64,000 bases of DNA from Rarobacter faecitabidus (GCF_006716265.1 NZ_VFOS01000001.1:806001-870000), one strand, 5' to 3'; counted from the first letter of the stretch, positions 35,004-43,804 are shown. A program made the numbers and translations. The notes: a model not told the origin generated them from the sequence alone.

Positions 35004-36284
35004 CTATACGGGTTCGCCGCCCGGCCCGTCCACCGGCTCGTCGCGGAGCGGTTTCCGCTGCCGCGCAGATAGGTCGGCTAGAGCGCGCTCGACGACACGG
35101 TCGGCGCTCTTGCCGTCGTTGTGATCCTGCCAGAGCCCGACAAGTTCCACGGAATGACTGGACGGCAGCGTGTCAAAGGCGTCAGCGACTTGCGCTAGCA
35201 CCTGGCGCCAGGACCGCGCCACCGGGCGTCCGGCGAACTCTTCGAGGGAGGTGTAGGCGCCACGTGACGCAAGGTACTCGGCGGCGTCCGGTGCGAGGAA
35301 GTGGATTGGGCGGCCGGTGATGGCGAAGTCGTAGGCGATGGAGGAGAAGTCCGTGATCAGCGCATCGAACGCAGCAAGCACCGCAGTCGGATCGCCTAGC
35401 ACGGAGGATGCGAGCAGTTTCACCCGCGACGCTGCAGCGGGGGGCGTATACGCACTCACCGATAACGGATGAGGACGCAGCACGAGCCACGCGTCGTTAT
35501 CCGTGCACCAGCGCTCCAGATCTTCCCACTGATCCTCGCTTGGCACGGCTGGATCGGGTTTGCCGTCGCGCCACGTGGGTGCGAACAGGACGAGCCTGCG
35601 TGGCAATTCCGTTACGTCCAGGGCGGCTGCCAATACGTCGCGGGCGGCGGCGGAGCGCTCGTCCTCGCTGCCCTGCCACAGCGCATCGGTCCGGGGCTCA
35701 CCGAGGGCTGCCACGCGACCGGCCGGGATGCCGAAGGCGCCGCGCAGGAGGATGGCGGCGCGCTCTCCCGCGGCGGGCAGGAGGGAGATGCGGTTGGTGG
35801 AACGGCGGTAGAGCCAGCGCATCATTCGCTGGCGCACGCCGGGGCTGGCATCACCGAACGACTGCGCCGTGTCCAGGTGAATCTTCTTGAACGGGATGCC
35901 GTGCCACAACTGAATGAAATAGGCGCCGGTGATCGTGTAACGATCCACATCCGCCACCCCGTGCGTTGCCACGGCCACGCCAGCCCGGGCGGTTCGCCAC
36001 ATGGCTCGGCGGGAGCCGCGCACCTCGGAGGGAACACCTGCATCGAGTGCGGCGGAACGCTCGTCCTCATCACGCGCGATCCACGTCACGTCGCCGATAC
36101 CGCGTCGCTGCGCTGCACGCAGGGTGGCGAGCGCGCCATCGCCGAAGCCGTAATCCGAGCCGAACACCCAGCGGTTCTTGTCGCGCGGTATGACCCACGT
36201 GACAAGGCGGCCTGCGGCAATGAGCGGGATCGACATGAGCCGGCTGCGCCAGGGGACGATGCCACCGCTCGCTTGTCTAGCCAC
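35004..36284 (-). CDS. CDP-glycerol glycerophosphotransferase family protein (wall polymer synthesis)
   Basis: 426 residues, Glyphos_transf (TagF/TagB) family, GT-B fold. Motifs: VFGSDYGFGDGALAT, YFIQLWHGIPFKKIHLD (the conserved WHG), LFAPTWRD and LRPHPLS, and ALITDFSSIAYDF (the TD-SS motif near residue 315). It lacks a transmembrane part and probably works at the inner membrane face, polymerising or priming a polyol-phosphate wall polymer. A second, divergent family member lies 1.1 kb away. The start is GTG 36284. Confidence 0.9.
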   Translation of the reverse strand: MARQASGGIVPWRSRLMSIPLIAAGRLVTWVIPRDKNRWVFGSDYGFGDGALATLRAAQRRGIGDVTWIARDEDERSAALDAGVPSEVRGSRRAMWRTARAGVAVATHGVADVDRYTITGAYFIQLWHGIPFKKIHLDTAQSFGDASPGVRQRMMRWLYRRSTNRISLLPAAGERAAILLRGAFGIPAGRVAALGEPRTDALWQGSEDERSAAARDVLAAALDVTELPRRLVLFAPTWRDGKPDPAVPSEDQWEDLERWCTDNDAWLVLRPHPLSVSAYTPPAAASRVKLLASSVLGDPTAVLAAFDALITDFSSIAYDFAITGRPIHFLAPDAAEYLASRGAYTSLEEFAGRPVARSWRQVLAQVADAFDTLPSSHSVELVGLWQDHNDGKSADRVVERALADLSARQRKPLRDEPVDGPGGEPV

Positions 36285-36329
36285 GAGGCAACGCTATCAA
36301 GCGTCGAGCGGCAGCGTTCCAGCTCACGC

Positions 36330-36680
36330 CTAGTAGAAGACGTCTTCGGGCCCGAGCTGCTGCACGATCGGCACATCCACGCCGAACTCGATTTGCAACC
36401 GGCCGGTGCCGTAAGGGCGCAGCGTGCAGCCGTTTTTCCTGACCCGGGGTCCGCTATACGCGGGGTACCGCTTAGCCACCTCAATGACGGTCGATCGCGC
36501 TTGGCGAAGCTTCTGCGTGCGCTTTTTTGACAGTGACGAGCCTCTGCATGATTTTCTACTGGTCTCAAGAGAGGGCAGAACGCCAGCAAATTGTTGCGTT
36601 GCGGAGATAGGTGCAATGAATGCTTTCACTTTGCTGGCACTGGCGACTTCAGGAAAGGAAACAATTGAGGAGAGCAACAT
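36330..36680 (-). CDS. Small secreted protein of unknown function
   Basis: 116 residues from ATG 36680. It begins with a hydrophobic stretch ending in VASAS, a likely signal peptidase site, then a basic middle (SSLSKKRTQKLRQARST) and a C-terminal TLRPYGTGRLQIEFG...GPEDVFY. The signal is short from this ATG. The frame stays open 13 codons upstream (to a CTG at 36719), which would add the positively charged LPTRKTSALLFAF. I recognise no family. Base composition is visibly lower in G+C than that of the flanking genes. Confidence 0.45.
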   Translation of the reverse strand: MLLSSIVSFPEVASASKVKAFIAPISATQQFAGVLPSLETSRKSCRGSSLSKKRTQKLRQARSTVIEVAKRYPAYSGPRVRKNGCTLRPYGTGRLQIEFGVDVPIVQQLGPEDVFY

Positions 36681-36774
36681 AAAGGCAAAAAGAAGTGCCG
36701 AGGTTTTCCTCGTTGGCAGACACGAGCCTGATAATCAATGTGCGAAACTTCAGCGGTCGGCCTCATCGAAACCA

Positions 36775-37330
36775 CTATTCCACTACCGCGAACATTTTGT
36801 GCATTGGTGTCACGAGGCCGAGCGTGGAGCATTTTCGCGTGGCCAAACTTGGGGCCCCCTTGCAAGGGACGACGTACACGCTGGATTTGTAACTTGCCAC
36901 GTATAGGCCCACCGGAAAGCGACATTGCCATCGATGGTGACAACTGGTGATCCGCTGTCACCGTTGCCGCCGATGGGGTTACCTCCGTTGGCAAGGACGT
37001 GGTAGTACTTCTTGTTAGCCTGTGCGACACCGAGATGGTTTGGGACTGCCAAGGCGGTGATTTTGCCCGCTTGTGATCCACTGAATCTGCCGCTCACGGA
37101 AATGTTCGTACCGACGGGAAATCGAACCACTCACCTGAATAGTTTCCTTGTGCTCGTGCGACATCCAGGATGGCGATGGCTTCGGTCAGGCGTGAGTGAT
37201 ATGTGCCCGTGTCCCCGGAGTAGTAATTAGTTGTACTTTTATCCTGTTCCGATACAGCGCTGACCGCCGCCGGAGCGGTCACACAGAACGCTAGAATCAG
37301 CGATGCCGTAAGGAATCTGACTGAGTGCAT
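36775..37330 (-). pseudogene. Secreted trypsin-like (S1) protease, broken by two frameshifts
   Basis: Frame 1 (from ATG 37330) starts with a clear signal peptide (VRFLTASLILAFCVTAPAAV). Frame 2 takes over at about 37120 with VGTNISVSGRFSGSQAGKIT and GGNGDSGSPVVTIDG, which holds the catalytic serine motif GDSG. Frame 3 takes over at about 36915 with VGLYVASYKSSVYVV and TLGLVTPMHKMFAVVE before a TAG. Each change needs a -1 step, and both fall at TTTCC runs (37116-37121 and 36912-36918). Even joined, the product lacks recognisable His and Asp blocks, so it is probably inactive. It is adjacent to the small secreted ORF and equally AT-rich. Confidence 0.7.
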
Positions 37331-37443
37331 GCGTTTGAATTCTTTTCATCTAAGATCGCGGTCGTCTCAGGGGGTGACTGGATACAGTTGACAGTACTAC
37401 TCCAGACACCGACGTCAATGGGTGAGGCCGATAGAATAGACAC

Positions 37444-38676
37444 GTGTCTCGAGCCTCCCTCCGTTCCGGCGTGCGCGCTGTTCTGTCCCGTTCGGGCAGA
37501 GTCCGGATCGCGGTGCGCCGGGCGCGTTCGTTGGGGCAATTGATGCGGCTACGGCTCGCGGGACTCGGGCACAGGCCCGCACATCGCATAGTGTTCGATT
37601 CTTTCTCCGGCCGCCGTCCGGCGGGATCGCCGCTGGCCATCCATGAGGCAATCCGACTCGATCCGCGCTTCGCCGGCTGGGACCTGGTCTGGGTTTCACG
37701 CTCGCCCGCACAGGGCACGGTTAGATTCCGTTCCTGGGCTTACTATCGCGCACTCGCCACGGCGCGAGTTTGGGTAATGAACACCACTACACCCATCGGA
37801 GTGCGCCCGCGCAAGGGCCAGGCATACCTCCAGACCTGGCACGGCACCCCGCTAAAACGGATCGGCCTGGACGTGGTCGCCGGTACTGAGATAGCGATGA
37901 GCGGCAAGGCCGAGATCGACGAGCTCTACCGCGCCGAGGGCGCCAAAGCGACATGGCTGTTGAGCCAGTGCGAGTTCACGACGCAGCGGTTCACGGATGC
38001 TTTCGGCCTCGCCGACCGGGCCTCCTCGCCGATCGCGGAGGTGGGCAATCCGCGCAACGATGCGCTGGTGCTTGCTGGCCCGGACGAGGTCTCCGCCGCT
38101 CGTTCGTCGCTGGGTATCGCGGCCGGGCAGCGCGCCGTGCTTTACGCGCCCACCTGGCGCGACAACAGCTACGACAACAAGCGCGGTTACACGTTCGCGC
38201 CTCCCTTCGAGCTTTCGGAGCTTCGCCGCGCGCTGGGCGAGGATACGGTCCTGCTATACCGCTCGCACTATCTGGCCTCGTCCATCGTGGACGATTCCGA
38301 TGCCGGCGTCATCGATGTGTCGCAGGTGCCGGACATCAATACCCTCCTACTCGCCTCGGACGTGCTGGTAACCGACTATTCGAGCAGTTTCTTCGACTAC
38401 TCCCTCCTGGACCGTCCCATGGTGTTCTTCACCTACGACGCACCGGAGTACCTCGAGCGGTTGCGCGGGCTATATCTGTCCTTGGACGAGTTGCCCGGCC
38501 CTGTCGTGGAGACGTTCGATTCGCTGGTCGGCGCGCTGCGCGGCCAGGATACTTTTGCTTCGAAGCGAGCCGAGTTCAGGCAGCGGTTCGCGACCTGGGA
38601 CGACGGCAAGGCGACAGGACGTGTGCTCGATCTGCTGGCTCAGCGCCTGGACGGGGACTCGCCCGCGGCACGCTAG
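37444..38676 (+). CDS. CDP-glycerol glycerophosphotransferase family protein (wall polymer synthesis)
   Basis: 410 residues, same family as the gene at 35.0-36.3 kb but clearly diverged. Motifs: RIVFDSFSGRRPAGSPLAIH, YLQTWHGTPLKRIGLD (the WHG site), LYAPTWRDNSYD, LLYRSHYLAS, VLVTDYSSSFFDYSLL and MVFFTYDAPEY. The arginine-rich N-terminus suggests peripheral membrane binding. GTG 37444 follows TAGAAT by six bases. The two diverging members could act in turn on a teichoic-acid-like polymer. Confidence 0.9.
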   Translation: MSRASLRSGVRAVLSRSGRVRIAVRRARSLGQLMRLRLAGLGHRPAHRIVFDSFSGRRPAGSPLAIHEAIRLDPRFAGWDLVWVSRSPAQGTVRFRSWAYYRALATARVWVMNTTTPIGVRPRKGQAYLQTWHGTPLKRIGLDVVAGTEIAMSGKAEIDELYRAEGAKATWLLSQCEFTTQRFTDAFGLADRASSPIAEVGNPRNDALVLAGPDEVSAARSSLGIAAGQRAVLYAPTWRDNSYDNKRGYTFAPPFELSELRRALGEDTVLLYRSHYLASSIVDDSDAGVIDVSQVPDINTLLLASDVLVTDYSSSFFDYSLLDRPMVFFTYDAPEYLERLRGLYLSLDELPGPVVETFDSLVGALRGQDTFASKRAEFRQRFATWDDGKATGRVLDLLAQRLDGDSPAAR

Positions 38677-38885
38677 ACATGTCGCGATACGCGCCTGGTC
38701 GAACTGGGCGCCGCTGAGCGAAACGCGGCTGGCGCGCTTCTCGGGTAATTGGTAGCGGGCCGCGGAACGTCCTTCATGGACGCAGAAGTGCACCAATGCG
38801 GCGCACTCGTGGGGGAGTGAGTGGCGAATGCTCATTGCGCGGCGGTGCCCTGCCCAATGCCGCGAACACAATGAAGATCGCAACG
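38677..38885. other. Intergenic stretch without a recognised gene
   Basis: The minus strand has an open frame here (continuing into the glycerophosphotransferase gene), but codon choice, lack of a ribosome site and lack of family features speak against a gene. It may be the remains of one. Confidence 0.4.
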
Positions 38886-38933
38886 GCGAAGGGGGCGTGG
38901 TCCGACCTTTCGGTCTGGCCACGCCCCCTTCGC
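38886..38933. terminator. Rho-independent terminator after sucB
   Basis: GCGAAGGGGGCGTGG pairs exactly with CCACGCCCCCTTCGC (15 bp), with an inner CCGACC/GGTCTGG stem. It is 40 bases after the sucB stop and could also end transcripts from the left. Confidence 0.82.
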
Positions 38934-38972
38934 GCAGGTGTTACGTGCGACTGCTCGGGTCGCCGGGACGGC

Positions 38973-40757
38973 CTACAGTCCGAGGTCGCCCTCGAACGCT
39001 GCCTCCTCGATGCGGTTCTTCAGCGCAGTCAGGTAGCGAGCAGCATCCGCACCATCCACCAGGCGGTGGTCGTAGGAGAGTGACAGGTAGGTGAACTGGC
39101 GGATCGCGATGACATCCTCGCCGTCTGCGCCCTTCACGACGGCCGGCCGCTTGACGATGGTGCCGGTGCCGAGGATCGCAGAGGTTCCAACGGGAACGAT
39201 CGGCGTGTCGAACAGTGCGCCACCCGAACCGGTGTTCGTGATGGTGAACGTGGCACCCGAAAGCTCGTCGGGAGTCACCTTGTTGTTGCGCGTGCGCGCA
39301 GCGAGGTCGCCGATCGCCGAGGCGATCTCCGCGAGTGACTTGTCACCCGCCTCGTGCACGACGGGGACGAGCAGGCCACGCTCTGTATCGACCGCGATAC
39401 CGATGTTCTCCGAGCCGGGATACGTGATCGTGCCGTCCGCGAGTACGCCGTTGATCTTCGGGTACGCCTTCAGCGCCTCCGTGGCAGCGAGCACGTAGAA
39501 CGGCAGGAACGTGAGGTTCGCGCTGTGCTTCGCCTTGAAGGCGTCCTTGTTGGCGGCCCGCAGCTTGAAGAGCTTCGTGACGTCCACCTCGACGACCGTC
39601 GTCAACTGCGCCTGCGACTGCAGCGCCTCGACCATGCGCTCGGCGATGATCTTGCGAAGTCGCGAGGCCTTCTCGGTGGTTCCGCGCAGCGGGGACACCG
39701 GCAGAATCGTCGTCGGCGCGCCCCCGGTTGCGGCGGGTGCAGACGTGCCGGTTGCGGTTGCAGGCGCCGCCGTGGCCGCAGCGAGGACGTCCTCACGACG
39801 GATGCGACCGCCAACGCCCGTGCCGTTGACCTTGGACAGGTCAACGCCCTTGCTCGCGGCAAGCTTGCGGACTACCGGAGTGACGTAACCGCTGTTCCCG
39901 CCGCTGCTCGGGATCGGTGCCAGCGTGGCAGGTGCAGGTGCAGGTGCAGGTGCAGGTGCAGGTGCAGGAGTCGGCGCCGCGGCTGGTGCAGGTGCCGGAG
40001 TCGCGGCTGGTGCGGGTGTCGGAGCCGGGGCTGCGGCTGGTGCGGGCGCCGGTGCCGGCGTGGGCGCGGCCGCCGGAGCGGGCGCAGGCGCGGGGGCTGC
40101 CGCGGGCTGCCCAGAACCGATGATCGCGAGGACGGCTCCGACGGGAACCTCGTCGTCTTCCTGGACGAGGATCTGCTGCACGACGCCCGCCACGGGGGAG
40201 GGCACCTCGGTGTCGACCTTGTCGGTCGAGATCTCCAGCAGCGGCTCGTCGACCTCGACGGTGTCGCCGACGCTCTTGAGCCAGCGGGTGACGGTTCCCT
40301 CGGTGACCGATTCGCCAAGGGCCGGAAGTTTGACCTCTTCGCCATCCCCAGCGGGTGCCGCCGGAGCGGGACTGGCCTCGGCAGGCGGCGCAGCGGGTGC
40401 CGGGGTCGGTGCGGCAACGGGTGCCTGCTCGGCAACGGGCGCCTGCTCAGCAACGGGCGCCTGCTCAGCCGGTGGCGCGGCATCGGCCGTGGGCTCGGCC
40501 GGAGCCGCACCGCTGCCACTACCATCGCCGATCACGGCGAGCACCGCGCCCACGGGCACATCGTCGTCCTCCTGGACCAGGATCTGCTCGATCACACCGG
40601 CAACCGGTGACGGGATCTCGGTGTCGACCTTGTCGGTCGAGATCTCCAGCAATGGTTCGTCGACCTCGACGGTGTCGCCGACGTTCTTGAGCCAGCGGGT
40701 GACGGTTCCCTCGGTGACCGACTCGCCCAAAGCTGGCAGCTCTACGTTGTGGGACAT
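38973..40757 (-). CDS. sucB: 2-oxoglutarate dehydrogenase E2 (dihydrolipoamide succinyltransferase)
   Basis: 594 residues. Two lipoyl domains (about 3-77 and 139-213), each with EISTDKVDTE carrying the lipoylated Lys, are joined by Ala/Pro/Glu-rich linkers. An E1/E3-binding domain follows (YVTPVVRKLAASKGVDLSKV near 300). The C-terminal acyltransferase domain ends with LSYDHRLVDGADAARYL, containing the catalytic His and Asp. It is the core of a 2-oxoacid dehydrogenase complex and works with LpdA encoded just upstream; LipA and LipB modify it. AAGGAGATAG before ATG 40757 is a strong ribosome site. The two lipoyl domains are nearly identical at DNA level. Confidence 0.95.
   Translation of the reverse strand: MSHNVELPALGESVTEGTVTRWLKNVGDTVEVDEPLLEISTDKVDTEIPSPVAGVIEQILVQEDDDVPVGAVLAVIGDGSGSGAAPAEPTADAAPPAEQAPVAEQAPVAEQAPVAAPTPAPAAPPAEASPAPAAPAGDGEEVKLPALGESVTEGTVTRWLKSVGDTVEVDEPLLEISTDKVDTEVPSPVAGVVQQILVQEDDEVPVGAVLAIIGSGQPAAAPAPAPAPAAAPTPAPAPAPAAAPAPTPAPAATPAPAPAAAPTPAPAPAPAPAPAPATLAPIPSSGGNSGYVTPVVRKLAASKGVDLSKVNGTGVGGRIRREDVLAAATAAPATATGTSAPAATGGAPTTILPVSPLRGTTEKASRLRKIIAERMVEALQSQAQLTTVVEVDVTKLFKLRAANKDAFKAKHSANLTFLPFYVLAATEALKAYPKINGVLADGTITYPGSENIGIAVDTERGLLVPVVHEAGDKSLAEIASAIGDLAARTRNNKVTPDELSGATFTITNTGSGGALFDTPIVPVGTSAILGTGTIVKRPAVVKGADGEDVIAIRQFTYLSLSYDHRLVDGADAARYLTALKNRIEEAAFEGDLGL
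39931..39966. repeat. Hexanucleotide microsatellite in the sucB linker
   Basis: Six perfect head-to-tail copies of GGTGCA, encoding Ala-Pro repeats of the flexible linker between the second lipoyl domain and the binding domain. More degenerate copies continue to about 40100. Copy-number slippage would keep the frame. Confidence 0.85.
40207..40732. repeat. Direct repeat of a lipoyl-domain segment within sucB
   Basis: The 115-bp stretches 40207-40321 and 40618-40732 are alike, with about eight differences by eye. They encode the C-terminal side of the two lipoyl domains' first half. Between them is a shorter tandem repeat coding for APVAEQ units (about 40415-40470). Confidence 0.8.
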
Positions 40758-40781
40758 GTTCTATCTCCTTAAGCCGTCAGC

Positions 40782-42164
40782 TCAGTTGTGGGCGTGAAGG
40801 GGCTTGCCGGCCAATGCCAGGAAAGCTTCGCCGAGCGCTTCGTTTTGAGTGGGGTGGGCGTGGACAAGCGGAGCGACGTCCTCAGGGAACGCCTCCCAGC
40901 TCACGATGAGCTGGCTCTCGCCGATCAGTTCGCCGACGCGGGCACCAATCATGTGAACTCCAACGACCGGGCCGTTCGACGCCCGCACGAGTTTGATGAA
41001 TCCCTGCGTTCCAAGGATCTGGCTCTTGCCATTGCCGCCGAGGTTGTACTCGATGGTGTCGACGTCGCCGTACAGTTCCTTGGCCTTCGCCTCGGTCAGG
41101 CCGACGGATGCGACCTCCGGGTTCGAGTAGGTGACGCGCGGGATGTTGGCTTCAACGATGGGCGCGGGGCCGAGTCCGGCAATCTGTTCGGCCACGTAGA
41201 TCCCCTGCTGGAAGCCGCGGTGAGCAAGTTGCAGGCCCGGGACGATGTCACCGACCGCCCAGATGTTCCCTACGCCCGTGCGAAGGGTCTCGTCGACGAT
41301 GACGAACCCGCGATCGATCGTGATGCCCTGCGCCTCGTACCCAAGATCCTGCGTGCGCGGCCCGCGGCCCACAGCGACCAGCAGCAGGTCGGCGGTGAAT
41401 ACCTTCCCGGATTCGAGGGTGACGGTCACGCCCGAATCGTTCTGCACGACCGTCGAGAAGCGGTCGCCAAGGTTGAACTTGATGCCCCGCTTGCGGTAGG
41501 CGCGTTCAAGGGCTTTAGAGAGCGACTCGTCCTCGTTCGGGACCAGATGGGGAAGGCCCTCGATGATCGTGACGTCCGCGCCGAACGACTTCCAGACCGA
41601 GGCGAACTCGACGCCGATGACGCCGCCGCCGAGGATGATCGCCGAACTCGGAACGTAGTCGAGCCCCAGCGCTGCCTCGGACGTAATGACGCGGCCGCCG
41701 ATCTCGAGCCCTGGGAGGGTGCGCGAGTACGATCCTGTGGCAAGGATGATGTGGTCCCCGGTGTAGGTCGTGCCGTCCACCTCGATGGTGTTCTGGCCGG
41801 TGAGGCGCCCCCAGCCGTTAATTACCGTGACTTGGCGGGACGAGACTAGGCCCTGAAGTCCCTTGTAGAGGCGGGAGATGACGCCGTCCTTGTAGGCGTT
41901 GACCTTCGGCGCGTCGATTCCGTTCAACTGCGCGAGGACACCGATGGACTCGGCTTCGCGCGCCTCATCGGCTACCTCCGCCGCGTGCAGCAGCGCCTTG
42001 GTCGGGATACACCCGTAGTGCAGGCAGGTCCCGCCCAGCTTGTCGCCTTCGATCAGGGCGACTGACTTGCCGAGCTGAGCCGCGCGTAGCGCGGCCGCAT
42101 AGCCGCCGCTCCCGCCGCCCAGAATGACGATGTCGAACTTAGTGGTGGCATGTGCGTCGGCCAC
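40782..42164 (-). CDS. lpdA: Dihydrolipoyl dehydrogenase (E3)
   Basis: 460 residues. FAD loop DIVILGGGSGGYAAALRAAQ, the redox disulfide in GGTCLHYGCIPTKALLHAAE, NAD loop IILGGGVIGVEFASVW, second FAD motif VGNIWAVGDIVPG, and C-terminal HAHPTQNEALGEA with the catalytic His-Glu pair. It reoxidises the lipoyl arm of SucB and uses NAD+. GTG 42164 has the ribosome site AAGGAG. It is the first gene of an lpdA-sucB operon (24-bp gap), with a short leader that itself starts with a 7-codon ORF. Confidence 0.96.
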   Translation of the reverse strand: MADAHATTKFDIVILGGGSGGYAAALRAAQLGKSVALIEGDKLGGTCLHYGCIPTKALLHAAEVADEAREAESIGVLAQLNGIDAPKVNAYKDGVISRLYKGLQGLVSSRQVTVINGWGRLTGQNTIEVDGTTYTGDHIILATGSYSRTLPGLEIGGRVITSEAALGLDYVPSSAIILGGGVIGVEFASVWKSFGADVTIIEGLPHLVPNEDESLSKALERAYRKRGIKFNLGDRFSTVVQNDSGVTVTLESGKVFTADLLLVAVGRGPRTQDLGYEAQGITIDRGFVIVDETLRTGVGNIWAVGDIVPGLQLAHRGFQQGIYVAEQIAGLGPAPIVEANIPRVTYSNPEVASVGLTEAKAKELYGDVDTIEYNLGGNGKSQILGTQGFIKLVRASNGPVVGVHMIGARVGELIGESQLIVSWEAFPEDVAPLVHAHPTQNEALGEAFLALAGKPLHAHN

Positions 42165-42185
42165 TTACAACTCCTTCGGTGCGGT

Positions 42186-42209
42186 TCATCCCGGGGGTCT
42201 TACACCCAT
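42186..42209 (-). CDS. Possible leaderless 7-codon upstream ORF before lpdA
   Basis: TAAAGT (42221-42216) predicts transcription to start exactly at ATG 42209, six bases on. That ATG opens MGVRPPG followed by TGA. The next element is the lpdA ribosome site. A leaderless mini-ORF could tune ribosome loading or only be a by-product of the promoter form. There is no direct evidence of translation. Confidence 0.4.
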   Translation of the reverse strand: MGVRPPG

Positions 42210-42325
42210 GAGGACACTTTACGACCAAACTAAAGACCCAGGTCGCGCGAAGCGAGCAAAACCCGCAAACTGCGACCAAGGCCACATTACTTCGTTTTAC
42301 CCGCCCGCATCGACCTCGCACGTCG

Positions 42326-43804
42326 CTAGGACGCCCGCGTCTCGAGGAACGTGAGCAGTGTGCTCAGCCCGAATCCGGTTCCGCCCGTAGGAGCAATCCC
42401 ATGCGGGGCGCGCTCGTTGTACGCGGGGCCGGCGACATCGAGATGCGCCCAGGGCGTCGAACCGACGAACTCCTTGAGGAACAGGCCTGCCACGAGCATC
42501 CCCCCGAAGCGGTCACCCATGTTCGCGATGTCGGCGACAGGCGACTTCAGGGATGGCCGCAGGTGCGCCGGTAACGGCATGGGCCACAGATCCTCGCCAG
42601 CGGCATCCCCAGCGGCAATCACCTCGGAGCGGACATCCTCCGATCCCATCACAGCACCGATTTCGGGTCCCAATGCCACCAATTGCGCCCCCGTGAGAGT
42701 CGCGATGTCGAGCAGGACGTCCGGCTTCTCCTCGCGTGCCGCGCTCAGCCCGTCGGCGAGGACGAGTCGCCCTTCGGCGTCGGTGTTGAGAACCTCCACC
42801 GTCGTACCGCCATGAATCGTGATGACGTCGGAGGGTCGCGTCGCGCTGCCGGACGGCATGTTCTCGGCGAGGCAGAGCCAGCCGGTGACAGCGATCGGCA
42901 GGCTCAGTTCCGCCGCAGCGATGACGGTCGCGAGGACGGTCGCTGCGCCAGCCATGTCCGACTTCATTGTTTCCATCGACTTCGCAGGCTTGATCGAAAG
43001 GCCGCCGGAATCGAAGGTGATTCCCTTACCCACGAGCGCGACATGACCCTTGGCCTTAGACGGCTTGTAGGCGACCTTCACCAGATGTGGGGGATTGATC
43101 GAGCCCTGGCCGACGGCGACGTGCCCGCCGAATCCACCGGCCTTGAGGGCCTCAAGATCGAGCGATGTCGTCTTGACCCGAGGCAGCTTCGCCGCCTTGA
43201 TCGCGTACGCCGCGAATTCTGCTGGCGTGAGGTCGTTGGGCGCGGTGTTCACCAGATCGCGGGCCCGCCAGGTGTTCGTCGCGAGAATGCGAACGCGCTG
43301 AGATGCCGCTGAGGCCGACTTCAGCAGCCGGGCGGGAACGAGTACGGCGATGGAGTCGATTGCGGGCCGGGTGTCCGTCCGGTACCGGTCAAAGCGATAC
43401 GCGCCCAGCAGCGCGCCGAGAGCGGCCGCGCTCGCCTGCTCCGCGGTTTCAATGCCCAGCGCCAGGACGAGCCGCGCGCCAGTCCCGTCGACCTCGCGGG
43501 CCACGTTCGCTGCGGCATCGCGAAACTCGTCCGCAGAAGCCTCGGGGCAGATGCCGCCGACCAGCGCCACAGTGGCCGGGGCGGCCCCGGTTGCGGTGAC
43601 GCGAACCGAGCCAGCGCTCTCGGATGCACCCAGCGCGGTGAGGTCCAGCGCTGCGAGGGTCTCGGCCAGAGGGCCGGCCACCGCAGCATCGCCGTCCTTC
43701 GCCGGACGAGCCACGGGCACCGCGACTATCACGGGCACCTTACCCGCCTTGTCGCTCACCTTGTCAACGAACTCGAATGCCGGTAGCGGCGCATGCGCAA
43801 TCAC
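42326..43804 (-). CDS. pepA: Leucyl aminopeptidase (M17 cytosol aminopeptidase)
   Basis: 492 residues. The C-terminal catalytic half has KGITFDSGGLSIKPAKSMET and the family signature NTDAEGRLVLADGLS, with Lys, Asp and Glu zinc ligands. The N-terminal half is the variable macro-like domain. It releases N-terminal amino acids from peptides. GTG 43804 follows TAGCAT by six bases. It is upstream of lpdA on the same strand but has its own promoter. Confidence 0.95.
   Translation of the reverse strand: MIAHAPLPAFEFVDKVSDKAGKVPVIVAVPVARPAKDGDAAVAGPLAETLAALDLTALGASESAGSVRVTATGAAPATVALVGGICPEASADEFRDAAANVAREVDGTGARLVLALGIETAEQASAAALGALLGAYRFDRYRTDTRPAIDSIAVLVPARLLKSASAASQRVRILATNTWRARDLVNTAPNDLTPAEFAAYAIKAAKLPRVKTTSLDLEALKAGGFGGHVAVGQGSINPPHLVKVAYKPSKAKGHVALVGKGITFDSGGLSIKPAKSMETMKSDMAGAATVLATVIAAAELSLPIAVTGWLCLAENMPSGSATRPSDVITIHGGTTVEVLNTDAEGRLVLADGLSAAREEKPDVLLDIATLTGAQLVALGPEIGAVMGSEDVRSEVIAAGDAAGEDLWPMPLPAHLRPSLKSPVADIANMGDRFGGMLVAGLFLKEFVGSTPWAHLDVAGPAYNERAPHGIAPTGGTGFGLSTLLTFLETRAS

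Noticed and set aside
37116-37121. Programmed -1 frameshifting as a normal feature of the protease gene
   Set aside because: A second frame break lies 200 bases on, and the catalytic His/Asp blocks are missing, so decay is simpler. It is kept only as a check in the findings.
39354-40610. Arg/Gly-rich plus-strand frame opposite sucB
   Set aside because: Produced by the Ala-Pro linker repeats read backwards; composition is unnatural.
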